From contig NZ_JACBZY010000001.1 in the NCBI RefSeq assembly GCF_013408685.1, forward strand, positions 1,488,001 through 1,552,000: DNA of 64,000 nt, in the 5' to 3' direction. Shown here piece after piece: positions 53,270 through 63,258 of this stretch (position 1 is the stretch's first letter; each line of letters begins with the position of its first letter). A model generated the notes under the pieces. The model saw only the letters and a program-made list of their open reading frames with translations. It searched no databases and was not told where the DNA came from. Made by a program: the position numbers and the translations under genes. Origin of the DNA: Schumannella luteola. GTDB taxonomy: Bacteria > Actinomycetota > Actinomycetes > Actinomycetales > Microbacteriaceae.

Positions 53270-54722
53270 CCGACTCCGGCTTCCCGACGTAGATGTCGAC
53301 CTCGCCGCCGTTCACCTCGTAGGCGGTCACCAGCTGCAGGTCGGTGCCGGTGTCCTCCTGCTTGCAGAGGTTCGCGCCGGAGTTGGCCGGGTCGCCCTTC
53401 TCGTAGCAGAGCCAGACCGGGCTGTCGTCGTCGTTCATCACGTGCGCGGCGGCGGCGATGTAGTACTGCGGCAGCGTGTAGATGCCGCCGAAGGTTCCGG
53501 TGTGATCGACGATCGTGACGATGTCGTCGCCCTTCGCCTTCTGCATCGCCGGCTTCAGCTCCTGGAAGAGCTGGTGCTGCAGCGCGATGTAGGGCTGCCA
53601 GTGCCGAACGCCGCGCACCCCGCCGCCGATCGAGACGATCACGAGCAGCACCGCGACCACGGTGGTCAGGCGCGGCAGCGCCCCCGTCATGGTCGAGCCC
53701 CAGACCAGCAGGGCCGCGAGCAGCCCGAGCGAGGTCGCGTACTGGATGCGGTCGATGTCGACCAGCCAGGCGACATTGCCGAAGAAGACGAGAGTGCAGA
53801 GCGGGCTCACGATCGCGGTGCCCGCGATGATCCAGCCGGCGGTCGGTCGGATCGCGCCGGTCAGCGCCAGCACCGCACCGAGCACGGCGATGCCGATGAC
53901 GCCCGCCACGAGACTCAGGCCGTTCTCGATGAGGGTGCCGCCGACGAGCTCGATGAACTGCCGCGGGCCCTGCACCGCTCCGCCCAGGTTGCTCGTCTCG
54001 TAGGTCTGGGTGTCGGGCGCGATCAGGCGCGTGATGACGAGCGAGTAGAGCGTGACGAGGGCCGAGCTGGCGATCGCCGCCACCACCCCCGCGAGGCGCC
54101 GACGCCACGTCGTGTCGGCGGCGAGGCCGATGACCAGCGCCAGCAGGGGAGCCGCAACCGCGGTGCCCGGGTAGACGGCGAGGCCCAGCACGAGCGCCAG
54201 GAAGGTGCCGACCAGGTGACCACGCCGACCGTCGAGGAGCCAGCGCAGCAGCAGACCCGCCGCGATGACGAAGCCGAGGGTGGCCGTCTGCGCCGGCAGG
54301 AAGCGCTGCAGGTACCCGCCGGCGAAGAGCGGGTGCATCGCGGCGAAGGCGCCGATCGCGAGGCTCACCCAGAACGAGCGGGTGACCGGCCGCAGCGCCC
54401 ACACCGTGAAGACCACGAGAGCCGCCGCGACGAGGCCCATCATCGCGAAGATGCCGGCGGGCGAGCCGCCGCCGATGGCCAGACCGACGAAGGTGAGCAC
54501 CAGGTGCAGCGGGCGGCTCAGCGTCCAGCCCGAGGTCGACACGACACTGAGGAACCCGTCGTGCTGCCACTGATCGGCGAGCGGCCACTCCTCGAGGAAC
54601 GCCACCTCCCACGGCCGGAAGTGCAGGGCGAAGGCGACGAGGGCGACGACCGCCAGAGCCGCGGGCGCGAGCCATCGCGGCCCGGTCGGGATCGCGCTCG
54701 TCCGCACGCCGGAATCAGCCAC
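53262..54722 (-). CDS. Polytopic membrane protein, copy 1 of the tandem family (putative GT-C glycosyltransferase)
   Basis: A 486-aa protein, first gene of the operon running down to 46896. It has FRPWEVAFLEEWPLAD (Glu44-Glu45) after the first helix, LSRPLHLVLTFVGLAIGGGSPAGIF, MHPLFAGGYLQRFLPAQTATL, VYPGTAVAAPLLALV, TLYSLVITRLIAPD, and the tail TIVDHTGTFGGIYTLPQYYI, AHVMNDDDSPVWLCYEKGDP and VDIYVGKPESDD. The GTG at 54722 has GGGGAGGG upstream and a TAGACT -10 box, unlike copies 2 and 3, which start inside the preceding gene. No family name is recognised with certainty. Confidence 0.75.
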   Translation of the reverse strand: MADSGVRTSAIPTGPRWLAPAALAVVALVAFALHFRPWEVAFLEEWPLADQWQHDGFLSVVSTSGWTLSRPLHLVLTFVGLAIGGGSPAGIFAMMGLVAAALVVFTVWALRPVTRSFWVSLAIGAFAAMHPLFAGGYLQRFLPAQTATLGFVIAAGLLLRWLLDGRRGHLVGTFLALVLGLAVYPGTAVAAPLLALVIGLAADTTWRRRLAGVVAAIASSALVTLYSLVITRLIAPDTQTYETSNLGGAVQGPRQFIELVGGTLIENGLSLVAGVIGIAVLGAVLALTGAIRPTAGWIIAGTAIVSPLCTLVFFGNVAWLVDIDRIQYATSLGLLAALLVWGSTMTGALPRLTTVVAVLLVIVSIGGGVRGVRHWQPYIALQHQLFQELKPAMQKAKGDDIVTIVDHTGTFGGIYTLPQYYIAAAAHVMNDDDSPVWLCYEKGDPANSGANLCKQEDTGTDLQLVTAYEVNGGEVDIYVGKPESDD

Positions 54723-54739
54723 AGTCGCCCTCCCCGGGC

Positions 54740-54745
54740 AGTCTA
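54740..54745 (-). promoter_or_regulatory. -10 box TAGACT for the paralogue/Gtr/amino-sugar operon
   Basis: Minus-strand TAGACT ends 17 nt before the GTG at 54722, with GGGGAGGG between as ribosome site. Seven genes follow in one direction with overlaps only, down to 46896. Confidence 0.55.
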
Positions 54746-54808
54746 GGTTCGCGCGGGAGGATGCAGAGTGGTCTGCGGCGCGTGCCCGCCATCGGCGCCG
54801 GTGGTCGG

Positions 54809-56676
<1,868 letters not shown>

Positions 56677-56684
56677 GGGGGACC

Positions 56685-56690
56685 ATCCTG
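56685..56690 (-). promoter_or_regulatory. -10-like box CAGGAT for rmlAB
   Basis: Minus-strand CAGGAT ends 8 nt before the GTG at 56676. It departs from TAGGAT in the first base, and no -35 box is evident. Confidence 0.4.
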
Positions 56691-56726
56691 CCACGGCCTT
56701 CCCGCGAGTTCGAACGGCGCTCGCGT

Positions 56727-58049
56727 TCAGTCGGCCCGCGGGGCGTCTTCGAGGCCGGTGCCCTTCGGCGCCGAGAGCCGGTGCCGCCACGATCTCTTGC
56801 GGGCGGCGGCGAGTGCGCAGGTGACGAAGAGCAGCAGTCCGCCCTCGAACAGCAGGTAGCTCTCGGCGAGGCTCGTCGCCGCCAGCAGCACGAGCGCGAG
56901 CGCCGGCCAGGCGTAGGTGGTGTTCGGGTTCTCGGTGCCGACCAGCCAGGCCCGGGTGAGGGCGAGCGCGAAGGCGATGCCGAGCAGGACGACGCCGACG
57001 ATGCCGAGCTGGAAGTAGACGTCGAGCGCGCCGTTGAGCGCCGAGTCGTAGCGCTTGCCGTCGTCGTCGGCGAGCACGTTGTAGGGGAACACCTCGGGGC
57101 GCCAGACGCCGACCCAGCCCCATCCCTCGAGCTGGTGGAGCTCGGAGAGCTGCAGGATGCGGCTCCACTGCCCCGAGCGCGAGTCGAAGTCGCTCGTCGC
57201 GTTGAGCAGCTGGATGATGCGCCCGCGCAGCAGCCAGGCCGCGACCGCCCCGATCAGCACCACGCCGGCGACGACGAACTGCGCGATCGGACGCCGGCGC
57301 GCCGGCACCCGCCGCAGGGCGTACACGGCGACCGCGGCGACCCCGACGACGACGAGCACGACGAAGGTCACGGGCGAGCGCGCGAAGAGCAGGGTGACAG
57401 CGGCCAGCACGAGCGAGAAGATCGCGCGCGGCCGCTCGACGGAGCGCGTGCGCCACTCGGTCAGGAACGTGATGACGGCCAGACAGGCGAGGTAGCCGAG
57501 GTAGTTGCGGGTGCCCGCGATGCCCTGGATGGGGCCACCGCTCGCGATCGACCCGGTGATGCCGAAGACCTTGAGCGGCACGTCGAGGATGATGCCGCTG
57601 AGCACCTCGAGCACGAGCGAGGTGAGCAGGATCGCCCGCAGCGCATCCCCGAAGGCGCGGATCACCTGGATGAGATCGCGGGCGAGCGCGAGCCAGGTGC
57701 CGAGCAGCCCGAACAGCAGCGCGTAGACGACCGCGCCGGCCGTGATCCAGGTGTACTGGCTGAGGAAGACGCTGACGACCATCCAGCCGAAGAAGGCCAG
57801 CAGGCTGATCGGCAGCACGCCGCGCCACTCGATGCGCTCGCGCTGGCTCCACAGCGAGATGCCGGCCAGCACGAGCGTCGCCGTGAGCACGGCGAGCAGG
57901 CCGCCCCATCCCATGAGCGAGCGCAGGAAGGCCGAGGCGAGCGACGAGGTCGCGATGATGACCGCGAGCGCCTGGCTGGTGCGCGGATGCGCGATCAGCT
58001 CCACGACGATGAGTCGCCGCGGTGCCGGGGTCGCCGCACGGCCGCTCAC
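56727..58049 (-). CDS. O-antigen ligase/polymerase-like membrane protein
   Basis: A 440-aa protein with about ten to twelve membrane helices and one large outer loop (about residues 280-350: [25 protein letters not shown]). This loop, with RSGQW and the following GWGW, is the pattern of Wzy/WaaL-fold enzymes that polymerise or ligate undecaprenyl-linked glycans. GTG at 58049 overlaps the stop of the upstream homologue (GTGA). The C-terminus ends in a basic stretch (RKRSWRHRL). Whether it polymerises, ligates or transfers cannot be told from sequence. Confidence 0.82.
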   Translation of the reverse strand: MSGRAATPAPRRLIVVELIAHPRTSQALAVIIATSSLASAFLRSLMGWGGLLAVLTATLVLAGISLWSQRERIEWRGVLPISLLAFFGWMVVSVFLSQYTWITAGAVVYALLFGLLGTWLALARDLIQVIRAFGDALRAILLTSLVLEVLSGIILDVPLKVFGITGSIASGGPIQGIAGTRNYLGYLACLAVITFLTEWRTRSVERPRAIFSLVLAAVTLLFARSPVTFVVLVVVGVAAVAVYALRRVPARRRPIAQFVVAGVVLIGAVAAWLLRGRIIQLLNATSDFDSRSGQWSRILQLSELHQLEGWGWVGVWRPEVFPYNVLADDDGKRYDSALNGALDVYFQLGIVGVVLLGIAFALALTRAWLVGTENPNTTYAWPALALVLLAATSLAESYLLFEGGLLLFVTCALAAARKRSWRHRLSAPKGTGLEDAPRAD

Positions 58050-59377
58050 TGTCCCCGCTCTCCGCGGCGCAGCCAGCGGAAGGTGCGCAGGTCGCGCGAG
58101 CGGGTCGTGATCGCGATGATCACGAGCAGCAGCAGCTCGCCTTCGATGAGGATGCGGCTCTCGGCGAGGCTCTGCACCAGCAGCGCCACGGCGATCAGGA
58201 GCGGCGCGATCGTGAGCGCCGCCACCGGACGGGTGCCGGCGGTGATGGCCGAGTCGGCAGCGGCGCCGCGGTCGACGGCGGCGAGCCAGCTGCGCACCAG
58301 CAGGCCGAGCACGAAGAGCGCGAAGACGATCAGGCCGACGATGCCGACCTGCAGCCACAGGTCGAGCCAGGCGTCGTGCGCCTGGCTGTAGCGCACGCCC
58401 TTGATCACGAAGGCGTCGGAGTCGAAAGGGTGCACGCCCGGCATCCAGTAGGTCGCCCAGCCCCAGCCGCCCGCGGGGCGCTGCTGGGCGAGGTCGACGA
58501 CGGCCTTCCAGATCTGGCCGCGGTTGGTGAGGTCGGGGCTCTTCTGCAGCAGCGCCAGCAGCGGTGCGCGGAAGACGATCGCGCCCGCGACGCCGGCCAC
58601 GACGACCGCGGCCGAGACGCCGTAGGCCGCCGCGCGGGCTCGCCCGCTGAGGCGCCGGATCACGAGCACGATCACGAGCACCACGGCCGCCGCGAGACCG
58701 GCGACGATGACGGTCGACGAGCGGGTGAGCGCGAGCACGAGCACCGCGACGCCGATCCAGAAGATGCCGGCGACCCGGCTCACCATCCCGGCCGCGAGCT
58801 GCACGCCGAAGGCGATGAGCGCGATGAGCGCCGCGATCGCCAGCAGGTTGCTGTTGCCCTGGATGCCCTGGATGCGGCCGCCGTGGAAGAGCAGGTCGCG
58901 CGACCAGTAGCAGGCGCGCGGGATGTCGCCCGAGAGGTCGCAGAAGCTGAAGAACGGCAGTACCTTCTGCCGCACGAAGACCGCGACGACGAACTCGAAC
59001 AGCAGCGACAGCCCGAGGATCCAGCGGCCCGCGTCGGCGAGCGCCCTGACGATGCCGTAGCCGTCGAGCGCGGTCGCGATGAAGAGGCCGACGGCGACGG
59101 TCGCGACCGTGACGACGGTGGCGAGACCGGTCAGCGCCGGGTAGGCGGACCAGGCGGTGGAGGCGGCGCAGACCCCGAGGAACAGCACGAGCGCCACCGG
59201 CACGGCGTCGAGGCGGGTGCGGCTGCGCACGAGCTCGATCACGCAGAGCAGCACGATCAGCCCGACGACGACGCCCCATCCGGCCCAGCCGATGCCGTAG
59301 CGGAACACGTCGCCGGCGAGGCCCGTGAAGAAGGCGGACGCGGCGAGGGCGCGGTGGTAGCGGCTCGACAGCGTCAT
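58046..59377 (-). CDS. O-antigen ligase/polymerase-like membrane protein, second copy
   Basis: A 443-aa homologue of the protein encoded just downstream, with similar topology. The large loop has [30 protein letters not shown] near residues 285-315, followed by [22 protein letters not shown], a very typical WaaL/Wzy segment. A second loop near residue 145 carries several cysteines ([17 protein letters not shown]) not seen in the other copy. ATG at 59377 is preferred over an upstream in-frame codon. It ends the glycan locus; the next gene is the conserved acyl-CoA dehydrogenase. Confidence 0.83.
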   Translation of the reverse strand: MTLSSRYHRALAASAFFTGLAGDVFRYGIGWAGWGVVVGLIVLLCVIELVRSRTRLDAVPVALVLFLGVCAASTAWSAYPALTGLATVVTVATVAVGLFIATALDGYGIVRALADAGRWILGLSLLFEFVVAVFVRQKVLPFFSFCDLSGDIPRACYWSRDLLFHGGRIQGIQGNSNLLAIAALIALIAFGVQLAAGMVSRVAGIFWIGVAVLVLALTRSSTVIVAGLAAAVVLVIVLVIRRLSGRARAAAYGVSAAVVVAGVAGAIVFRAPLLALLQKSPDLTNRGQIWKAVVDLAQQRPAGGWGWATYWMPGVHPFDSDAFVIKGVRYSQAHDAWLDLWLQVGIVGLIVFALFVLGLLVRSWLAAVDRGAAADSAITAGTRPVAALTIAPLLIAVALLVQSLAESRILIEGELLLLVIIAITTRSRDLRTFRWLRRGERGQ

Positions 59378-59462
59378 GCGGGAAAGCGTATCGGCGCGAC
59401 CTCCGCGCACCCGTCGTGCGCGCCGGGTGCGCGGAGCTCGCGAGAGCGCTGGGGCGAGCGGA

Positions 59463-60683
59463 TCAGACGAAGGCGCTCTGCCCGGTGATCGCCTTGCCGA
59501 CGATGAGCGTGTTCATCTCGCGGGTGCCCTCGTAGCTGTAAAGCGCCTCGGCGTCGGCGAAGTGGCGGGCCACGTCGTAGTCGAGCACGATGCCGTTGCC
59601 GCCCATGGCTTCGCGCGCCCAGGCGACCGTCTCGCGCATCCGGGCCGTCGCGTACGCCTTCGCGAGGGCGGCGTGCTCGTCGCGCTGCGTGCCGTGGTCG
59701 AGCATCTGCGAGACGCGGGTGACCATGGCGATGGATGCGGTGATGTTGCCGATGCTCTTCGCCAGCAGATCCTGCACGAGCTGGTGCGCGGCGATCGGCT
59801 TGCCGAACTGCTGGCGCTCGGTCGCGTACTTCAGTGCGGCCTCGTAGGCGCCGATCGAGTTGCCGACGGCGGCCCAGGCGACCTCGGCGCGCGTGAGGCG
59901 CAGCACGGCGGCCGTGTCGCGGAAGGTGTTCGCGTTCTGCAGCCGCAGCCGCTCGGGAACGCGCACGCCCTCGAGCACGATGTCGGCGTTCTGCACGATG
60001 CGCAGGCTCTGCTTGTTCTCGATCTTGGTGGCGGTGAAGCCGGGAGTGTCGTTCGGCACGATGAAGCCGGTGACCTGGCCGTCGTCGGCCTTGCGCGCCC
60101 AGATGACGGTCACGTCGCTGAAGGTCGCGTTGCCGATCCAGCGCTTCGCGCCGTCGAGGATCCAGTCGTCGCCGTCACGGCGGGCGACCGTGCGCAGGCC
60201 CTGAGCGCTGTCGCTGCCCGAGAGCGGCTCGGTGAGGCCGAAAGCGCCGATCAGCTCGCCCGAGGCGAGCTTCGGCAGCCACTCGGCACGCTGCTCCGGC
60301 GAGCCGGCGACGCCGATCGCGCCCATCGCGAGGCCGTTCTGCACGCCGACGTAGGTGGCGACGCTCGCATCCACCCGCGCGAGCTCGAGGGCGACCCAGC
60401 CGCGGTAGACGGCCGAGTTCTCGAACGTCTTCGTCTCGTCCCACTGCATCCCGAACACCGGCTGGCGGTGCAGGCCCGGCAGGATCTCGCGCGGGAACTC
60501 CGCCTTCTCCCAGGCGCCGTTCACGACCGGCTTGACCTCGGCCTCGAGGTAGGAGCGCAGGCCGGCGAGCGCGGTCTTCTCGTGCTCGGGCAGCAGATCC
60601 TCGAAGCCGTAGAAGTCGCTGCGCAGGGTGCTGAACGCGGCGGCGTCGCTCGCGGTGGCGGCGGGGTCGGAGGTGAGGGTCAT
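59463..60683 (-). CDS. Acyl-CoA dehydrogenase, glutaryl-CoA dehydrogenase-like
   Basis: FAD-dependent alpha,beta-dehydrogenation of an acyl-CoA. The 406-aa protein has ELIGAFGLTEPLSGSD, WILDGAKRWIGNATFSDVTVIWAR, RAEVAWAAVGNSIGAYEAALKYATERQQFGKPIA, MGGNGIVLDYDVARHFAD and the catalytic-Glu region LYSYEGTREMNTLIVGKAITG. The last features are GCDH-like. Two ATGs compete. ATG at 60683 is preferred because GGAG lies 7 nt before it, whereas ATG at 60695 lacks a ribosome site. M. tuberculosis has an acyl-CoA dehydrogenase (fadE25) beside purE in the equivalent region. Substrate is not determined. Confidence 0.9.
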   Translation of the reverse strand: MTLTSDPAATASDAAAFSTLRSDFYGFEDLLPEHEKTALAGLRSYLEAEVKPVVNGAWEKAEFPREILPGLHRQPVFGMQWDETKTFENSAVYRGWVALELARVDASVATYVGVQNGLAMGAIGVAGSPEQRAEWLPKLASGELIGAFGLTEPLSGSDSAQGLRTVARRDGDDWILDGAKRWIGNATFSDVTVIWARKADDGQVTGFIVPNDTPGFTATKIENKQSLRIVQNADIVLEGVRVPERLRLQNANTFRDTAAVLRLTRAEVAWAAVGNSIGAYEAALKYATERQQFGKPIAAHQLVQDLLAKSIGNITASIAMVTRVSQMLDHGTQRDEHAALAKAYATARMRETVAWAREAMGGNGIVLDYDVARHFADAEALYSYEGTREMNTLIVGKAITGQSAFV

Positions 60684-60722
60684 CGGTGTCTCCATCGGTC
60701 CGAGTCGGCGGGTGGCGTCGGC

Positions 60723-60767
60723 AGGCTAGTCCGGCTCGCTGGGGATGCCCGAACGGCTTGGTAGTTT
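60723..60767. promoter_or_regulatory. Divergent -10 boxes for the acyl-CoA dehydrogenase and manA genes
   Basis: Minus-strand TAGCCT (60723-60728) lies about 39 nt before the ATG at 60683. Plus-strand TAGTTT (60762-60767) gives manA a leader of nearly 90 nt. That leader includes a 7-bp inverted repeat CCACAGC (60811-60817)/GCTGTGG (60830-60836). Confidence 0.4.
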
Positions 60768-60862
60768 GATGCATCGGCGGCCCAGACCACCCTGGCCGTC
60801 TTGTAGGTCGCCACAGCCGTCGCCGGGATGCTGTGGTGGACATCCGCCAGGAGATCTCTCGC

Positions 60863-61978
60863 ATGCTCGTGCCCATCACCAACACGCCCCGTGACTACGC
60901 CTGGGGCTCGACGACCGCGATCGCGGAGCTGCTGGGCACGACGCCGAGCGGCGGCCCCGAGGCGGAGCTGTGGCTCGGGGCGCACCCCGGCTCGCCCGCG
61001 CGTCTCGTCGACGGCACGGGCACGCTGCTCGACGTGGTCGACGGGCGCCTGCCCTTCCTGCTCAAGGTGCTGGCCGCGGGCTCGCCGCTGTCGCTGCAGG
61101 CGCACCCGACCCCGCAGCAGGCGGAGGAGGGCTTCGCCCGCGAGGAGGAGGCCGGCGTCGCGCTCGACGATCCGACGCGCAACTACAAGGACTCCTTCCA
61201 CAAGCCCGAGCTGATCTACGCGCTCAGCTCATCGTTCCGCGCGCTGTGCGGCTTCCGCGCGACCGCCGAGACCCGAGCGGTGCTGGCGGATGCGGCCGGT
61301 GACGCCGCCATCGCCGATCTGATCGAGCGCCTCGGTGACGACGCGCAGCTGCGCCCCGTCTTCGAGTGGCTGATCACGCGCGGCGAGGGCGTGGATGCGC
61401 TCATCGCCGCGGTCGTGTCGGCGTCGGCCGCCGAGTCGGCCCGCGGACTCAGCTGGGACACGGTGCGGCTGCTCGCCGACGCCTACCCCGGTGACCCCGG
61501 CATCGTCATCTCGCTGCTCATCAACACGGTCGAGCTCACGCCGGGCGAGGTGCTGTACCTGCCGGCCGGCAACATCCACGCGTACCTCGGCGGCCTCGGC
61601 ATCGAGCTCATGGCCTCGAGCGACAACGTGCTGCGCGGCGGGCTCACGCCGAAGCATGTGGATGTGCCCGAGCTGCTGAGCGTGCTCGACTTCCGGCCGC
61701 TGCCGGTGCCGTACCTTGCGCCGGAGACGCCGCGCCCCGGCGTGCGGGTGTTCCGCCCCGACGTGCCCGACTTCGTGCTCACGGTCGTCGACGAGGCGGC
61801 GCTCGCCGACGGCGCCGACCTCGCGCTCGACGGCCGCCCCGCCATCGCGCTCTGGGCGCAGGGGAGCGGTGCGGTGAACGGCGAGGATGTCGCTCACGGC
61901 GGCGCCGTCTACCTCGCCGAGGAGCCGGTCGCGACCGTGTGCGGCAGTGGCCTCGTCTTCGTCGCCAGCCTCGGCTGA
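60863..61978 (+). CDS. manA: Mannose-6-phosphate isomerase, class I
   Basis: Zinc enzyme interconverting fructose-6-phosphate and mannose-6-phosphate, feeding GDP-mannose for wall and lipid glycans. The 371-aa cupin begins ITNTPRDYAWGSTTAIAELLG. It has ELWLGAHPGSPARL, LKVLAAGSPLSLQAHPT with the first zinc ligands, FHKPELIYALSSFRALCGF-like sequence (a serine pair at its centre), GEVLYLPAGNIHAYLGGLGIELMASSDNVLRGGLTPKHVDV with the last His, and a C-terminal cupin. ATG at 60863 follows AGGAG by 9 nt, better than an upstream in-frame GTG. M. tuberculosis manA (Rv3255c) lies in the equivalent neighbourhood. Confidence 0.95.
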   Translation: MLVPITNTPRDYAWGSTTAIAELLGTTPSGGPEAELWLGAHPGSPARLVDGTGTLLDVVDGRLPFLLKVLAAGSPLSLQAHPTPQQAEEGFAREEEAGVALDDPTRNYKDSFHKPELIYALSSSFRALCGFRATAETRAVLADAAGDAAIADLIERLGDDAQLRPVFEWLITRGEGVDALIAAVVSASAAESARGLSWDTVRLLADAYPGDPGIVISLLINTVELTPGEVLYLPAGNIHAYLGGLGIELMASSDNVLRGGLTPKHVDVPELLSVLDFRPLPVPYLAPETPRPGVRVFRPDVPDFVLTVVDEAALADGADLALDGRPAIALWAQGSGAVNGEDVAHGGAVYLAEEPVATVCGSGLVFVASLG

Positions 61979-62020
61979 GGGCCGCCCCTGCCGCGCTCGT
62001 CAGCGCCGTCCCTCGGTCGT

Positions 62021-62080
62021 ATTCCGCTCGCGGAATGAAACGCGAGGAATGTTGCGCTTTCGTGATCGCGACACGTGTCG
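62021..62080. promoter_or_regulatory. Two palindromes upstream of the lipoprotein gene
   Basis: ATTCCGC-TC-GCGGAAT (62021-62036) and CGACACGTGTCG (62069-62080) are perfect inverted repeats. The second would overlap the -35 position of the TAGATT promoter, a usual repressor site. The first may instead be the manA terminator. Confidence 0.4.
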
Positions 62081-62099
62081 TGGTTCGCTATCGCGCCAG

Positions 62100-62105
62100 T
62101 AGATT
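62100..62105 (+). promoter_or_regulatory. -10 box TAGATT for the lipoprotein gene, leaderless
   Basis: TAGATT ends 7 nt before the ATG at 62113, the same geometry as for the adenosine deaminase gene (2065). Confidence 0.55.
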
Positions 62106-62112
62106 CCGAGGC

Positions 62113-63207
62113 ATGCCCTCCGCTCGCGCGGCTCTCGCCGCCGTCGCCTCCGTCGCGCTCGTCCTCGTGCTCGCGGCCTGCGACACGGCGGCGGCGCCCC
62201 CGTCGCCGCGGGCCTCCGTGACCCCGTCGGCGACGGCCAGCCCGGCTGCCGCTGCCAAGCCGGCCTCGCGCATCCGGATCGGCTGCGAGTCGGTGCTCTC
62301 CCTCACCGAGGCGCGGGCCTATCTCGGCGACTCGGCGAAGCCGCAGCCGGTGCGCGCTGACACGCTGTCGACCGCGGCGTTCGTGCAGGCGGGCGGCCTC
62401 GCCTGCGACTGGGGCTTCAGCGACGTCGACTACCTGCGCCTGCGGGTGCTGCCGATCGATGTCGACCCCGCCGGACTCGGCTCGTCGTTCTGGGGCGATC
62501 GCACGGCCGACGCCGCGTCGGGTGCGCGGTGGGACGACTTCGGCGTCACCTCGCGCATCTGGTGCAGCGGCGTCGAGTCCGCGGGAGGCGGCTGCATGAT
62601 CGATGTGGTCGGCGCGAAGCTGCACGTCGAGATGACCACGGGCACGTCCCGCCAGGGTGATCAGATCGTCGATCAGCAGGCCGTCGTCGACCATCTCGGT
62701 GCCGCGATCGGTCGCGTGCTCGACAGCGCGGCGCCGCGGCCCGCGTGGACTCCGCCGTACCCGGTCGATGACGCCGCGACCGACTGCGCCGCGGTCGATC
62801 CGGACGGGGCGCTCACCTCCGGGTTCCCGGTGCGAGGCACGCCCGACGGCATCCCCATGCCCACGAACTTCGGGTCGACGCTCGAGCAGATCGCCCTCAC
62901 GGTGTCGGGCGCCGTCGCCTGCAGCTTCCTCGACGAGGAAGGGCGCGGCGTGCAGCTGAACGGACTGATCGGCTCGCGCTGGGCGTGGGATGCCGTTCGC
63001 AGCCGCGCGACAGCGGAGGGCGGCCGGCCCCTGGAGCTGCGGGGAGCCGAGGACGTGATCGAGACGTGCGGCTCCGGAGGGGGATACCGGACGTGCACGA
63101 TCACCCTGCTGCATGGGGGATCGGTGTACGAGTTCTCCGCTGACGAAGCCGATGAGGCGGCGATGCGGGCCGGGGTCGAGCGCTGGCTCGCGAGCCGGTC
63201 GAGCTGA
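62113..63207 (+). CDS. Putative lipoprotein of unknown function
   Basis: A 364-aa secreted protein. The signal peptide (ARAALAAVASVALVLVLAAC) ends in a lipobox LAAC, so the cysteine at about residue 23 should be lipidated. A Pro/Ser/Thr/Ala-rich linker follows (to about residue 55). The rest holds two similar globular halves, with RIRIGCESVLSLTEARAYLG, GGLACDWGF, LRLRVLPID and VSGAVACSFLDEE, and paired cysteines that probably form disulfides. It resembles the next protein over the RIRI...GGLxCxW region, so the two are tandem paralogues. No known domain is recognised. Confidence 0.8.
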   Translation: MPSARAALAAVASVALVLVLAACDTAAAPPSPRASVTPSATASPAAAAKPASRIRIGCESVLSLTEARAYLGDSAKPQPVRADTLSTAAFVQAGGLACDWGFSDVDYLRLRVLPIDVDPAGLGSSFWGDRTADAASGARWDDFGVTSRIWCSGVESAGGGCMIDVVGAKLHVEMTTGTSRQGDQIVDQQAVVDHLGAAIGRVLDSAAPRPAWTPPYPVDDAATDCAAVDPDGALTSGFPVRGTPDGIPMPTNFGSTLEQIALTVSGAVACSFLDEEGRGVQLNGLIGSRWAWDAVRSRATAEGGRPLELRGAEDVIETCGSGGGYRTCTITLLHGGSVYEFSADEADEAAMRAGVERWLASRSS

Positions 63208-63258
63208 CACTCCGTGCGTGCTGAGGGGGAGCGAAGTGACGACCACAGGGGGAGCGAG

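Noticed and set aside
56727-59279. An 850-codon frame that could be read as a fused ligase protein
   Set aside because: Its N-terminal half is out of frame with the second ligase-like gene. The two proteins are separate with a GTGA overlap at 58046-58049.
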